This document shows positions 1 to 11,731 of a stretch of DNA of 64,000 nucleotides, in pieces (position 1 is the first letter of the stretch; the number at the start of each line of letters is the position of its first letter). The stretch covers positions 13,804,384 to 13,868,383 of the forward strand of contig NC_044923.1 in assembly GCF_003576645.1 (NCBI RefSeq). The letters run 5' to 3'. The translations under genes and the position numbers were made by a program. The notes beneath the pieces are model-generated. The model was not told where the DNA came from, searched no databases, and saw only the letters and a program-made list of their open reading frames with translations. The DNA is from Ipomoea triloba. Taxonomy: Eukaryota; Streptophyta; Magnoliopsida; Solanales; Convolvulaceae.

Positions 1-62
1 TCATGTATGTCAATGCCTTAGAATAAAATAAAATAAAATTTTTTTTTCGAACTCTAGGCTTA
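1..62. repeat. Segment with an inverted homologue at 11570-11710
   Basis: The first ~90 bases (AATGCCTTAGAATAAAAT, a T-run, CGAACTCTAG, then GGAACGAGTGGAGTGTTAC) recur in reverse complement at about 11570-11710. The segment has stops in every frame I checked and abuts the gypsy pol reading frame. It is either the edge of another repeat or part of the gypsy spacer; the window edge prevents a decision. Confidence 0.5.
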
Positions 63-3052
63 TTGGAACGAGTGGAGTGTTACAGATGTTCACTCACATA
101 CTGTCTGGAGCAAATAAAAGAAAAACACCATCCCTCAATTGAAGCTGACTTTCCGCCCAAGCTCGAATTAAAACCTCTTCCTAGTTCTTTAAAATATGCT
201 TTCTTAGGTCCAAATAATACTTATCCTGTAATAATTGCCTCTAACCTTTCACAGGAACAAGAAAAAAAGTTGCTAGAAGTATTAAAAAAATATAAAAGTG
301 CAATTGGTTGGACAGTAGAAGATATTAAAGGAATAAGTCCAACAGTTTGTATGCACCGAATCCTACTTGAAGAAGGGGCAACTCCTGTCCGTCAACCTCA
401 GCGCAGGTTAAATCCGAATATGAAGGAGGTTGTACGTGCAGAAGTCCTAAAGTTGCTGGACTCAGGTATCATTTACCCAATCTCAGACAGTAAATGGGTA
501 AGTCCAGTTCACGTAGTGCCAAAAAAATCTGGGATTACTGTGGTCACTAATGAAAAAAATGAATTAATTCCAACTAGAATAGTAACTGGGTGGCGCATGT
601 GTATAGACTACAGAAAATTGAATGCTGCCACTAAAAAAGATCATTTTCCTTTGCCCTTTATTGACCAAATGTTAGAAAGATTAGCTGGGCATGCTTATTA
701 CTGCTTTTTAGATGGCTTTCAAGGTTATTTTCAAATTCCTATTGCACCTGAAGATCAGGAGAAAACGACATTTATATGCTCTTTTGGCACTTTTGCTTAC
801 CGCAGAATGTCATTTGGATTATGTATGGCACCTGCAACTTTTCAAAGGTGTATGATGTCGATATTTTCTGATATGATTGAAAGATATGTTGAAGTGTTTA
901 TGGATGATTTTTCTCTCTTCGGTGATTCTTTTGATGACTGTCTTTCTCATTTATCTTTTGTGCTTGAAAGATGTGTTAAAATGAACTTAACCTTGAGTTG
1001 GGAAAAAAGTAATTTCATGGTTAAAGAAGGCATTGTTTTGGGGCATATAATTTCTGACAGGGGCATAGAGGTTGACAAGGCTAAAATTGAAGTTATTTCT
1101 AAATTACCTCCCCCTACATCTGTGAAAGAAGTGCGAAGTTTTCTTGGTCATGCAGGTTTTTACAGGCGCTTCATAAAAGACTTTTCAAAAATTTGTAGGC
1201 ACATGTGTAACCTGTTAGCAAAAGATGTTGTCTTCAAGTTTGACGATGAATGTTTGTCTGCTTTCAACTTTTTGAAAGAAAAATTAATTCTGCTCCCATT
1301 CTTGCTGCACCTAATTGGGAACATCCTTTTGAAATAATGTGTGATGCATCTGATTATGCCATAGGTGCTGTTTTAGGACAAAAGATTAATAAACTGCCTT
1401 ATGTGATTCATTATGCAAGTAAAACTTTAGATAATGCTCAGGTTAACTACACAACTACTGAAAAGGAGTTATTAGCTATAGTCTTTGCATTAGAAAAATT
1501 TTGTTCTTACTTGATTGGTTCTAAGGTGATTGTTTACTCTGATCATTCTGCTCTGAAATTTTTGTTGGCTAAAAAAGATGCTACGCCTAGGCTAATAAGA
1601 TGGATTTTATTGCTTCAAGAATTTGATTTGACTATCAGGGACAAAAAAGGGTGCGAGAACGTGGTCGCTGATCATTTGTCTCGTTTACCTGATGGAGCTA
1701 ATAATTGTCCTAATATTGATATTCCTATAAATGACAGGTTCCCTGATGAACAGTTGCTTTCGTTACAAAATAAAGAGCCTTGGTATGCAGATTTTGTGAA
1801 TTATTTAGTTTCGGGTCAATTCCACCCAGACTTGAATTCACAAGGAAAAAAACATTTTATTTCTAAAGCAAAACATTTCTTTTGGGATGAGCCTTATTTG
1901 TTTAAAATTTGTCCTGATCAAATAATTAGAAGGTGTATTCCTGAGTTTGAACAACAGAATATTTTGAATCATAGCCACACTTTAAGTTGCGGAGGACATT
2001 TTAGTGGGAAGAAAACTGCATTGAAAGTCTTGCAGTCTGGTTTTTATTGGCCCACTTTGTTCAAGGATGCATTTGAATTTTGTGCTAAGTGTGATAGATG
2101 CCAGAGGACTGGTAATATAAGTAAGCGTCATGAAATGCCCCTTTCAAATATTCTGGTTATTGATCTCTTTGATGTTTGGGGAATTGATTTCATGGGGCAT
2201 TTTCCTACTTCCTTTGGTTATAATTATATTCTTATGGCTGTTGATTACGTGTCAAAATGGGTTGAAGCTGTAGCTACTAGGACAAATGACAGTAAAGTTG
2301 TTTTGAAGTTTTTGAAAGATATTTTTGCCAGGTTTGGGACGCCCAGGGCTATTATTAGCGATGAAGGTACCCACTTCTGTAATAAACTTTTTGCAAGTCT
2401 ACTGAAAAATATGGCATTACTCATAGAGTGGCTACTCCATACCATCCACAAACCTCTGGCCAAGTGGAGGTGAGTAACAAACAGATTAAGGGGATCTTGG
2501 AAAAGACGGTAAATTCTTCCCGGAAGGATTGGGCCGTCAAATTGAATGATGCACTATGGGCTTACAGGACAGCCTACAAGACCCCGATTGGTATGAGCCC
2601 ATACATGTTAGTATTTGGTAAAGCTTGTCATTTGCTAGTGGAATTAGAACACAGAGCCTATTGGGCTATTAAATTCCTGAATTTTGATTTGCAGAAAGCT
2701 GGTGAAATAAGAAAATTAAATTTGAATGAATTGGATGAAATAAGAAATGAGGCTTATGAAAACTCAAAAATTTATAAAGAGAGAACCAAAGCCTATCATG
2801 ATAAGTCTATTTTGAGGAAGAATTTTGCACCTGGAATGAAAGTTTTGTTATTTAACTCTCGTTTAAGATTGCTTCCAGGTAAGTTAAAATCGAGATGGAC
2901 AAGGCCATTTGTGGTAGTTGAAGTATTTTCTCATGGTGCCTGTGAGATTGAAAATCCAAAAACAGGTGAAAAATTTAAGTTCAATGGGCAAAGACTTAAG
3001 CAATACTTTGAGGGTGATACATCAGCCCATATTGTTGACCAGGTACAGTTGT
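63..3052 (+). pseudogene. Ty3/gypsy retrotransposon pol (RT-RNase H-integrase), two frameshifts
   Basis: This is the pol region of a Ty3/gypsy element that copies RNA to DNA and integrates it. Frame 1 (63-~1290) carries reverse transcriptase: the palm with VSPVHVVPKK, RMCIDYRKLN and the catalytic FMDD in YVEVFMDDFSLFG. Frame 2 (~1290-2410) carries RNase H ([24 protein letters not shown]) and the integrase HHCC zinc finger (CAKCDRCQ) and core ([21 protein letters not shown]). Frame 3 (2428-3052) finishes the integrase core and C-terminus ([19 protein letters not shown]), with no chromodomain. The domain order RT-RH-INT fixes it as Ty3/gypsy; lack of a chromodomain and the trailing GTGTGGGG tract fit the Athila/Tat branch. 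The frames join only if one base is missing near 1290 and another near 2410, so the copy is dead unless these are assembly errors. Gag, protease and the 5' LTR lie left of the window. Confidence 0.93.
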
Positions 3053-3571
3053 AGGATTATGAATGCCCATGTTGTCACAATAACTGAAGTGCTTTTGGGA
3101 GGCAACCCGGTTCTCTTTCTCAATTCCTTTATTTTCATTTCCCTTATTTATGTTCTTTCCATAATTTGATGAGCTCTTATGTTGTGTTTCTCTTTTAATT
3201 TTTGTTCTCAACATTGAGGACAATATTTGAAATAAGTGTGGGGAAGGGGATTTCGATTTTAATATGTTTGTCATTTTCATTTCTTTTGATTCAAAAAAAA
3301 AACAAAAATCTTTTAAATAAATAAGTATTAACTTGAGCTCTTACCCAATAAGCATTTTTGAATAGCCTATGATGAAAATAATGCAAGTTTTTGTCAGCTC
3401 TTAGTGTGTATTCTGCATGTGACTAGTTGTTAACTGCTTTAGCTTTATATCTTGAATAACTTTATTAAAAAAATCAATCAAAAAAAAAAAGAAAAAGAAA
3501 AAAAAACAAAATAGAATTTGAAAATCACAAATACCCATATATGTCTGAAACATTTTCTCTAATAGTTTATG
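3053..3571. other. gypsy 3' spacer with polypurine-like tract
   Basis: Non-coding tail after integrase. AATAAGTGTGGGGAAGGGG at about 3233-3251 follows 'TTGAGGACAATATTTG', wording typical of the 3' part of Athila/Tat-type elements. A second, closely similar tract sits at 5919. The rest is A-rich simple sequence. Confidence 0.5.
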
Positions 3572-5134
3572 GAGTTTTTTCCCAAAATGGTCCCTCGACT
3601 ATTGCTCATTCTCAATTTTGCATTTCGACTTTCAATTGCACCTAATATGGTCCCTCGACTTTCAAAAACTCACCCAATTTGGTCCTCCGTTACATATTCC
3701 GTCAAATCAGTGTTAAAATGGAGGGCATTTTAGTCCATTTACCTATTGTTAGCCTAATAAACATTGAGAAATAGTTGAGGGACCATTTTGAGAATAGTCA
3801 AGGGACCATTTTAGGAAAAACTATTTTATTTATTTCATTTTTGTTTATTTTCATTTTTTAGACTCTATAAAATTTGAATTTCTATACATTTTTCTCTTAA
3901 AAATATAAATAGTTAAAATCGTGCAATCCATCCTAAAAATTTTTAACTTTTTTACAAACTATTCCTATGCAGATTTACAATAACTTTCGTAAATTTTATA
4001 AATACTCATTTTTTAAGCACCGATTAAAATAATTCTTAGTCACATCCGTAGTACTAAATATATTACTTTGGATTTTTTTTATAAATAAGATATAATATTA
4101 TTAAACTCAAATAATTAAAAATAATGTGCCCACACCACAAAAGATTTTATGATTGACTTAAAAAATTAACTATAAATTTTATTTTTGAATACAAATTGAC
4201 AATTATTAAACATTATTTATAATAATTATTGTGTCTCGTGTAATATACTAAAATTATTAGGTAGGATTTTTATAATTAAGGTATAATTTAATTAAATCAA
4301 AATTATTAAAAATAATATGTCCACATTACAAAATAAATTATACTTGCCTTAATAATTAATAAAAAAAATAAGAAGAGGAAAACATATAAAAGATGTCATA
4401 AAATATCTTAAATAATGTAAATTAATATAAAATTTAATAATTACTTCGAAATCAAATACAGAAAATATTGCAGGAAACATTGACGAGATTTTACTTTTCG
4501 GCTCACCTGAGAAGTTTACTAGAAAAATTTACCTTTCGGTCCAATATTTTTCCCTACATTTTACACTCTTTGGGTGTCTACGCTTGAAAAAAAATATTAT
4601 TTTCAATGGTAAAAGTAATATTTAATGTGATACATAGTGATTGATTGTCTATGAACATAAAAAAAAATGTATATGAGTATTTATGAAATTTACGGAACTT
4701 ATTGTAAAACTTCATATGAATGGTTTGTATATTTAGAGTGGAAAAGTCCGTAAAGAAAGTTAAAAATTTTGAGGTTGGATTGCGCGATTTTAACTATTTA
4801 TACCTGTAAGAAAAAAATGTATCGAAATTCTAATTGTATAGAGTCTAAACAATGAAAATAAACAAAAATGAAATAAATAAAATAGTTTTTCCCAAAATGG
4901 TCCCTTGACTATTCTCAAAATGGTCCCTCAACTATTTCTCAATGTTTATTAGGCTAACAATAGGTAAATGGACAAAAATACCCTCCATTTTAACACTGAT
5001 TTGATGGAATATGTAACGGAGGACCAAATTGGGTGAGTTTTTGAAAGTCGAGGGACCACATTAGGTGCAATTGAAAGTCGAAATGCAAAATTGAGAATGA
5101 GCAATAGTGGAGGGACCATTTTGGGAAAAAACTC
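3572..5134. mobile_element. Non-autonomous Mutator-like element with ~370-bp TIRs
   Basis: The ends are long near-perfect inverted repeats: GAGTTTTTTCCCAAAATGG at 3572 and its complement ending at 5134; similarity continues inward for roughly 370 bases. It is flanked by an identical 9-bp direct repeat, TAGTTTATG, at 3563-3571 and 5135-5143. Nine-base duplications with long TIRs are the signature of Mutator-like elements. The 1563-bp body is AT-rich with no transposase, so it depends on an enzyme made elsewhere. It sits in the 3' spacer of the gypsy element and is therefore younger than it. Confidence 0.9.
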
Positions 5135-5143
5135 TAGTTTATG

Positions 5144-5918
5144 TCTTTTTCACTTTATATATCCTTTTTCAAATTCTTAAATAATTCTTGAGTGCTATAA
5201 ATTATGGTGTAGCTTGTTGGTTCAAGGATCATCTTTGTGGCATAAGTGAGGTGAAAAATATAAAAAAGTATAAAAAAGGTATTTGAAAAAAAAAAATTCA
5301 AAAAAAAAATAAATGAGTGTTTTATATATTTATTTATTTATTTTTGCAATAAATTCAGAGATTCTACTCCGCTGCATCAGCCACCTACACACATAAGTGT
5401 TGTGGTCTGGTTCATGAGTACACACAAAATTGAAAACCCAAACATGCCTGGCGTAAAATGGTGAGGTTTTTTGGGGAAGTTCTCTTTGGAAAAAGTCATA
5501 AACAGAAAAATAATGAGTGAACTCTGGAAGAGACGAGCATTTGCATTTTAATTTTCAATAAATGCCTTTGATCCTTGTACCTTCATGTCTTTGCACCTGC
5601 ACTATGATAGAATGTTTTTGAATTTGATTTAGGTTATATGTTGTGAAATTTTCATATTCATTTTATTGAGTTTTTGTATAACTCATATGCGATGTACCAA
5701 CACACGTGAACAAGTTTTATTTTGTCAATAACGAATTAAGTTATTTAATTTCTAGTCAAGTGTTTTATGCATTCGTTGAGCTGGCACTAACCTTGCACTG
5801 ATGAGGCAATAAATTTGAACGGGTATTTGGGCGAAGCTCGATCTAATACATGGTTTTATTTCTCTTATTTCTTTTTTAATAATGTCTTTGCTTGATGACA
5901 AACAAGTAAATAAGTGTG
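5144..5918 (+). other. Continuation of gypsy 3' spacer
   Basis: Continues the sequence interrupted by the MULE. No reading frame longer than noise, and no domain recognised. The segment ends at the polypurine tract at 5919. Confidence 0.4.
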
Positions 5919-6552
5919 GGGAAATTTGATATATATTATTTTTATTGTTAATTTATATAATTTCTTTTTATAATTCATTATTAATTTAATTAATTATGCA
6001 TCTAATTTTAGTCTTTTACTTATTTTAATATTTAATGTCGTTTGGGCCTTTCATATTAGTTTAGTTAAAATTAATAACTTGTATTCTATAATCCATTAGC
6101 CAGGTTGCCTTTGCTCTCTTTTTGTGTCAGCTTTTTAGGCCCAACCCATTAAATAAATAAGACTCATTCTTCTGGCTGACAATGTTATTGATGAATCGAG
6201 AGAAACCAGCAGCGACGAGCGAAAGGAGTGGTGATCCAATTGAGTAGCGAAAGCTTTGAACGGAAGAGAATATTTTCTACGGTTGCCCTTAATCCAAGGT
6301 TTTCTCCAGTTACCAAATTCACGGTGGTATGGTTGGCTTGAACGGTATATAAGGAATGCAATCTCACATCAGTTGGACATCAATCCGGACCCGGACTAAT
6401 TCCGGTGGCGTCGAGCGAAGAGTTTTTCCGATCAGCGGCCTGTCTGGTGTAGCAATCTCCGATCTGGTGCGACTAAGTTTAGTTCCAACGGCAACAAGGT
6501 CGCAGTCCTCCGGTCGGTACGGCTGAGTTCGGCGACGATTTGTGTCTAGTGC

Positions 6553-6637
6553 GGCCTCAGTCAAGAGTAGCCGAGGTCGGGCCTCGTCCAAGAGTAGCCG
6601 AGGTCGGGCCTCGTCCAAGAGTGGCCGAGGTGGCCAC
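6553..6637. repeat. 27-bp tandem repeat, about three copies
   Basis: Three consecutive copies of a 27-base unit containing TCGTCCAAGAGTAGCCGAGG, in the GC-rich part of the presumed LTR. Copies differ by one or two bases. Confidence 0.8.
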
Positions 6638-6791
6638 GGCTAAACGTGGCAGGGGCCACGCCTTCGCCAATTGTGGGCGAGGCATGGCCTCGACCCAGTT
6701 CCAATTTTTATTTTTATTTTTTTGTTTTTTTTTGGCGTTTTGTGTGCGAGCTCACTTCGACCAGCTGTAGGCCTGGTCGAAGGTCCGTTCT

Positions 6792-7050
6792 CCCGTCAAG
6801 TAGCTAGCGAGATCGGATTCCGTGCCGACCCTAAGGGACTAGGGTGTAGTGTTTTTGAACCCAAGCTTTCGGCTTGACTCGGAAAAACACTCTCTCGTCA
6901 GGTAGCTAGCGAGATCGGATCTCGTGCCGGCCCTAAGAGAATAGAGTGTGGTGTTTCGTAACAAGGCCTTAAGCTTTACCTTGAAAACACCCTCCCGTCA
7001 GGTAGCTAGCGAGATCGGATCTCATGTCGTCCCTAAAGGGAATAGAGTTA
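6792..7050. repeat. ~100-bp tandem repeat, three copies
   Basis: The core GTCAGGTAGCTAGCGAGATC starts at about 6795, 6897 and 6997, giving a period of 100-102 bp. Each copy continues with CGTGCCGNCCCTAAG and a GTGTAGTGTTT motif. It lies downstream of the TATA-like motif, so it would fall in the R-U5 part of the LTR. Confidence 0.8.
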
Positions 7051-7134
7051 TTTTATTTTATTTTATTTTATTTTATTTTTACGGAATTAGTGAAGGCGGA
7101 CCATGACTACTAGGTACACTGAAAATTGTGGACG

Positions 7135-7740
7135 CCACTTGAGGAGGCGGACACGCTTGAGGAGGCGGACACGCTTGAGGAGGCGACGTCGCTTGAGGAG
7201 GCGACGTCGCTTGAGGAGGCAACACCACTTGAGGAGGCGACGTCGCTTGAGGAGGCAACACCACTTGTGGAGGCAGCGCCACTTGATGAGGAGGTGTTGT
7301 CATAGATGAGGAGGCGACGCCGCTTGAGGAAGCGACACCACTTGATGAGGAAGACGCCGCTTGAGGAGGCGATGCCATGGATAAGGAGGAGACGTCGTGG
7401 ATGAGGAGGCAGACGCTGTGGATGAGGAGGCGATGCGGCTTGAGGAGGCGATGCCACTTGAGAAGGCGACGCTGTGGATGAGGAGGCGATGCCGCTTGAG
7501 GAGGCGACGTCGTGGATGTGGAGATGATGCCGCTTGAGGAGGCGACGCCATTGAGGATGTGACACCACTTGATGAGCAGGACGTCGCTTGAGGAGGCGAA
7601 GCCTTGGATGAGGAGGCGACGCCATTGAGGATGTGACGCCACTTGATGAGCAAGCGCCGCTGGAGAAGGAGGAGGCGGCGCCTTGGATGAGGAAGCGACG
7701 CCGCTTGAGGAGGCGACCCCACTTGAGGAGGTGGAAGCCC
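7135..7740 (-). repeat. 18-bp GC-rich minisatellite (coding potential on minus strand)
   Basis: About 600 bases built from variants of an 18-base unit, CGCTTGAGGAGGCGACGT. Because 18 is a multiple of three, all minus-strand frames stay open and give Pro/Ser/Gln- or Ser/Gly-rich repeats. It directly follows (on the minus strand) the LTR-like unit ending at 7821 and a GGTGCTCTCATTGAGAG motif typical just inside plant LTR elements. It may therefore be the start of a gag-like frame of a minus-strand element. No real protein family is recognisable. Confidence 0.75.
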
Positions 7741-7820
7741 TGCCACACCAGGGCGGTCTTCTTTTGTAATATGTAGAGTTGTGCCTGAGATTTGGCCTCA
7801 ACTCTCAATGAGAGCACCAA

Positions 7821-8286
7821 TGACGGTAATTATGTTACCGGTGTATATTTGATAAGTGGAGTAACAATAGTTCAGTATATGAGTAGCTAGTTTCAGTAGT
7901 GTTTTAGGACAGTGGTGTTGTGTGTCAGAAAACCAAGTCCCCCACTCCTCTACAACAGGGTTCCTCTTATACTTGAGGTACAACGCCTCTTTGTGACTTG
8001 TAACGGTTGTTCAATGATGGTGAGCCTTCAATGGTGGTGGAGGTCCTTCAATGTTAGTGGAGCTGTTGATAATAACTCCTCTCCTCAAGTGTAACGGGTG
8101 ACCGTTTGACTCTTGAGTCCACTTGCCTGCTTGTGATTCGGGTCGGGTGCTGGTGACAAGATTACCGGAGTAATATTGATATGTCTTATTGTACTGAACT
8201 AAAACACTACTGAAACTAGCTACTCATTGTACTGAACTATTGTTACTCCACTTATCAAATATACACCGGTAACATAATTACCGTCA
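7821..8286 (-). mobile_element. LTR-like unit with ~90-bp terminal inverted repeats
   Basis: 466 bp running TGACGGTAAT...ATTACCGTCA. Its outer ~90 bases are inverted copies of each other (TTACCGGTGTATATTTGATA at both ends). On the minus strand the unit is followed at once by TTGGTGCTCTCATTGAGAG, a motif usual just after the 5' LTR of plant elements. I favour a 5' LTR of a truncated minus-strand retroelement. A foldback DNA element is the alternative, but I see no flanking duplication. Confidence 0.5.
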
Positions 8287-8850
8287 GTATGTATTTTAAT
8301 TCTTATTAGGTTATAGTTATGTTGGATGTATTTTAATTTTTAATAAATATATATTTAATATTAGTCTTGTTTCAATCGTCTTAATGAGATTTTTAAAATG
8401 GTATAATTTATTTTTAATAAAATAAATTTTAAAGGTATAATTTATTTTTAATAATATAAATTTTAAATTTAAAGTATTTAATAAATATACATATAAAAAT
8501 TATAGGATACAATTGAAATTATATAAATAAACAAGGGCATAAAAGTAATATTGCATCTCCTCTTACATTTGCGTGTGTAAACAGTGTTGTGCCACTGTTC
8601 AATTCTGCCCATTTTTGATGATTTGGCGATGCAATTTGACGTTTTGCCATCTCTGGGAGATGGACCAATAAATCAAAGAGTGACACATAGTATGGACTAG
8701 AAAATATAGTTGGAATGTTGGATGGTGATTTGGTGATGCAATTTGACTTTTTTGTCCATCCTTTTGAGATGGGCTAATAAAGTAATAAATCAAAGCATGA
8801 CACATACTATGTTCTAAAAAATGAAAGTCCATGTAGTATTATTTTTATTT
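8287..8850. repeat. AT-rich spacer with a degenerate ~110-bp tandem duplication (8622-8820)
   Basis: Two diverged copies of a unit containing GATGCAATTTGAC, GAGATGG, AATAAATCAAAG and GACACATA lie in tandem at about 8622-8710 and 8730-8820. Nothing else is recognisable in this stretch. Confidence 0.6.
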
Positions 8851-9510
8851 TAGCTGATGGGGGATAGACTAAGGCTCAGCGTTAGAAGCTTGGCGTGGAC
8901 GAAAGAGGCAACTAATAAAGAGGAAGAGAGGGCTCGGAGGAAAAAAGGATGACGTGGCGAATGTCGGTCTGTCGAGGGATCATAGAAAGGGTGACAAGGC
9001 AGCTGAAGATCTTAGACTCCGAGTGATTGAACATAGCTATTGAAACAATTAATTACCATGGAAGAAAAGTCGGGGTAGGGAAGCAATGCGAGGATGAGTC
9101 GGACCGGACCGACCTAAAAGGGGTTGAGGTAAGAAAGGCGGTGCTAGAAGGGCGGGGCAAGACAAGCAATTATGGAAGTTTCCTAAAGAGTTTGGCGGTG
9201 GAAAGCGAGAGATATGAAAGGATGGTCGAGATAGATTAGGGAAGTGCCTAAAATATAATAAGTAAATAATTCCTCAAGTAGTTTAGAAGTTTCCTAAGGG
9301 AGGGATCCCTCATTGTTGGTATAAATAGAGGTTCTAGGTCTCGAGAGAGACACAAGCAATCTCGCACACTTATAAGCAACTCATTGTACTCAAAGGCAAT
9401 TAAGCAATCCAAAGAGGGCCGAAAGGTTACTCCAATTCTCTAATAGGGTTAGTCAATTTCCCAGTGGTGTTGGCATGTCGTTCGACCATTCCGTGGGAGA
9501 TAAAACCAAC
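8851..9510 (+). mobile_element. LTR-like sequence with TATA promoter
   Basis: A single-copy stretch with GTTGGTATAAATAGAGG (about 9316-9332) followed by a C/A-rich leader (ACACAAGCAATCTCGC), the layout of a plant LTR promoter and R region. No matching LTR or coding domain is present in the window. Possible termini are TGATGG near 8856 and CCAACA near 9509, but no target duplication supports them. Confidence 0.35.
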
Positions 9511-9875
9511 ATTGGCCAATTTTCTTTTTTCATATATACGAGATGAATTTTAAAATCTTGATATCTCTTTAGAAATGATAGTGCACGACCACTCACACCT
9601 ACAAAGCTGGTTGTATTACTCTATTAAATATGAGTATTAAGTTGATAGGATAATTGAATAACTACACTCAACCTAGAACACTTTTGGTTCAACACGAAGC
9701 AATCAAAGAGTCAAAATGATTAAGATAGTCAACAATAACGATAAAAAAGAAAATAGCACATTTAATTTATGAATTATACCCAAAGTACCTCAAATATGAG
9801 TTATTCCACAAGTGACGTCTTTTATGTTTTTACGCAGCCGTTTTTGGTTTTCAAAATGTTCCTTCATTTATTCAA

Positions 9876-10918
9876 GGGAAAAGGGTCAAATACATCCTTG
9901 AACTTTAGCTGAAAAGTCAATTAGCCCCTTAAACTTTTTAAAGGTGCAATTACACCCATCAACAATTGATTTTCATGCAATGAAACCCAAAAACCTATTT
10001 ATGACATGCTATTACGGGTAATTAGAATTCCGGTAACCTGTAAGAGAGATTCCGGTTAAATTTCAGTCAAAAATTGATCGGCAACCGGCAAATGGTTGCC
10101 CGTAACCGAGAAAGAGACCATAACCCAAAATCATCATCATCATCAATCATCTTCAGCAACAAAAAAACAATAACACACTACTTCCATCACTGCCGAACAC
10201 CACCACTGATGGTCAGCTGTTGCTGCCGTTGTCTCGCCGGGGAAGAGGTTGCCGTAGAAGCTGCTGTCCACGCCACCACTGCCTAATCGCCGTCGACGAG
10301 GGAAGAGTTGCACCGCTGATCTATTTTCCGTTGCTCACGCCAGACGGAGAAGGGAAAACGAGAGAGAGAATCACGTTGTTGCAGCTGTTCGTCGAAGGGA
10401 ACCAGAGGTACTGCCTCCCGCTTGTTGCTCAGCTGCCGTTGCTATTTCACACTAATTCGCCGTCGATTTCCTTCGAAGTTGCCGGCAAGAGGGAGGAGAG
10501 GTCGCCGGATCTGCTATCCGTCACAGCTCCAACCACCGTCGAGGGAGGATTGCCGCCAAGCTGCTCTGCTCGCTGGGAGAACAGGGGACACTCGCCACTG
10601 CCTCAGCCGCCGACGAAGGGTTTCGCCAGCCGTCTGTCGCCACTGCTTCGTCGCCGAAAGAAGATGAAGGCTGGAGAAGAGAGAGAGATGGCGATGATGT
10701 TGCTGCGCCGGTCACTTTTTACATGAAATTTCGCCGAAATTTCACTGGCAGGTTACCAGAACTCTAATTACCTGTAATAGCAGGTCATTAATAGGTTTTT
10801 GGGTTTCATTGCATCAAAATCAATTGTTGATGAGTGTAATTGCACCTTTAAAAAGTTTAGTGGGTTAATTGACTTTTCAGCTAAAGTTCAAGCTAAGGGC
10901 CTATTTGACCCTTTTCCC
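9876..10918. mobile_element. Pack-MULE candidate with GC-rich captured interior
   Basis: Inverted termini GGGAAAAGGGTCAAATA... and ...TATTTGACCCTTTTCCC extend ~170 bp inward. They are flanked by an identical 9-bp duplication TTTATTCAA (9867-9875 and 10919-10927). The interior at about 10080-10730 is strikingly GC-rich against the AT-rich surroundings and rich in CGCCG words, like captured plant gene sequence. Several overlapping short frames exist, none recognisable. A MULE with a foreign GC-rich centre is by definition a Pack-MULE; the donor gene is unknown. Confidence 0.8.
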
Positions 10919-11097
10919 TTTATTCAAAAAGCTTGTGGGTGATTGTAGTTTGCTGTTTCAGACTCTTCTCACGAATGCACGTGTTTAGAGTTGTTGTGGG
11001 TGCCGAAATTTTAACAACTACGGAGTATCTTTTTCTAACATCTTTATTTTTTCCCACTCCCCTCAATAACCCAGGTGCTTATGTTTACCTTTTTCTT

Positions 11098-11265
11098 CAA
11101 AATAAGAGAAAATTGCCATTTTGGTCCAATGACTATTGTAGTAGTGTTAATTGCTATCCGCGACTTTCAAAAATGTTAATTGCGTACCTTGACTATGCAT
11201 CTTTTCTCAATTTTGGTCATGCCGACCAAATTGCCGGCCAAATGTGATCGGAAAAAATTAACTCA
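11098..11265. mobile_element. Fragment related to MULE TIRs
   Basis: GCCATTTTGGTCCAATGACTATTG and the following ATTGCGTACCTTGACTATG repeat the phrasing found in the MULE-type termini at 3572 and 15389. Only one end is visible, so it is a relic or solo terminus. Confidence 0.45.
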
Positions 11266-11731
11266 GCAATTAATCTTAAATTGAAGGGCAAAAGCGTCTT
11301 TCAATTTCAATTAATTAACATCATCGGCATCCATGTTCGAAGAGGTCAACACTGGCTTTGCTACTCCATCAGAAAAAATGGCGACCCATTGATATCTTCC
11401 TCTGAACCCTCTTTCACAAACTATTTTCTCCACCGAACCCTAATCCCAATTCCCCTTTAGTTTCTCCAAACCAAATTCGTCGCTCCAATCATCTCTTTCC
11501 CAACAAAAAAGTCTAGTTCTTAATATGTTCTATGTTTGCAGATAAGGTGGGCGAAGGAGAATTGTTTGATTATTGCTAATGGGGCAGAGAAAGACTCGAG
11601 CTAATCATGTATGTGTAACCCTTCACTCATTCCAATTATTAAGTCTAGAGTTCGAGAAAAAAAAAGGGGGTTTAAATTTATTTTATTCTAAGGCATTGGC
11701 ATGCACGAGTTATGATTCATTTGACTACAAC
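11266..11731. other. Spacer; 11570-11710 is the inverted homologue of 1-90
   Basis: 11340-11560 is C-rich and leader-like (AACCCTAATCCCAATTCCCC) but carries no usable frame. 11570-11710 matches the first 90 bases of the window in inverted orientation. The last 20 bases resemble the ACTACAG...TTACTTTT word repeat found at 16391. Confidence 0.5.

Larger units (their letters stand above)
5919..7080 (+). mobile_element. Probable 3' LTR of the gypsy element (start 5928; 3' end uncertain)
   Basis: A polypurine tract AATAAGTGTGGGGAAA (about 5916-5926) is followed by TGATATATATTATT, the expected start of a 3' LTR. A TATA-like CGGTATATAAGG lies near 6341, followed by GC-rich sequence typical of R-U5. 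The 5' LTR is outside the window, so the boundaries cannot be checked by comparison. I could not place a convincing CA end; 7080 marks only where sequence character changes. Confidence 0.5.

Noticed and set aside
7079..7820. Three long minus-strand frames rich in Pro/Ser
   Set aside because: They are translations of the 18-bp minisatellite in all three frames; at most one could be a gag leader, and none is a recognisable protein.
10074..10726. Plus-strand frames in the GC-rich centre of the Pack-MULE
   Set aside because: Overlapping frames of similar length on both strands with no motif or splice pattern; treated as cargo, not as genes.
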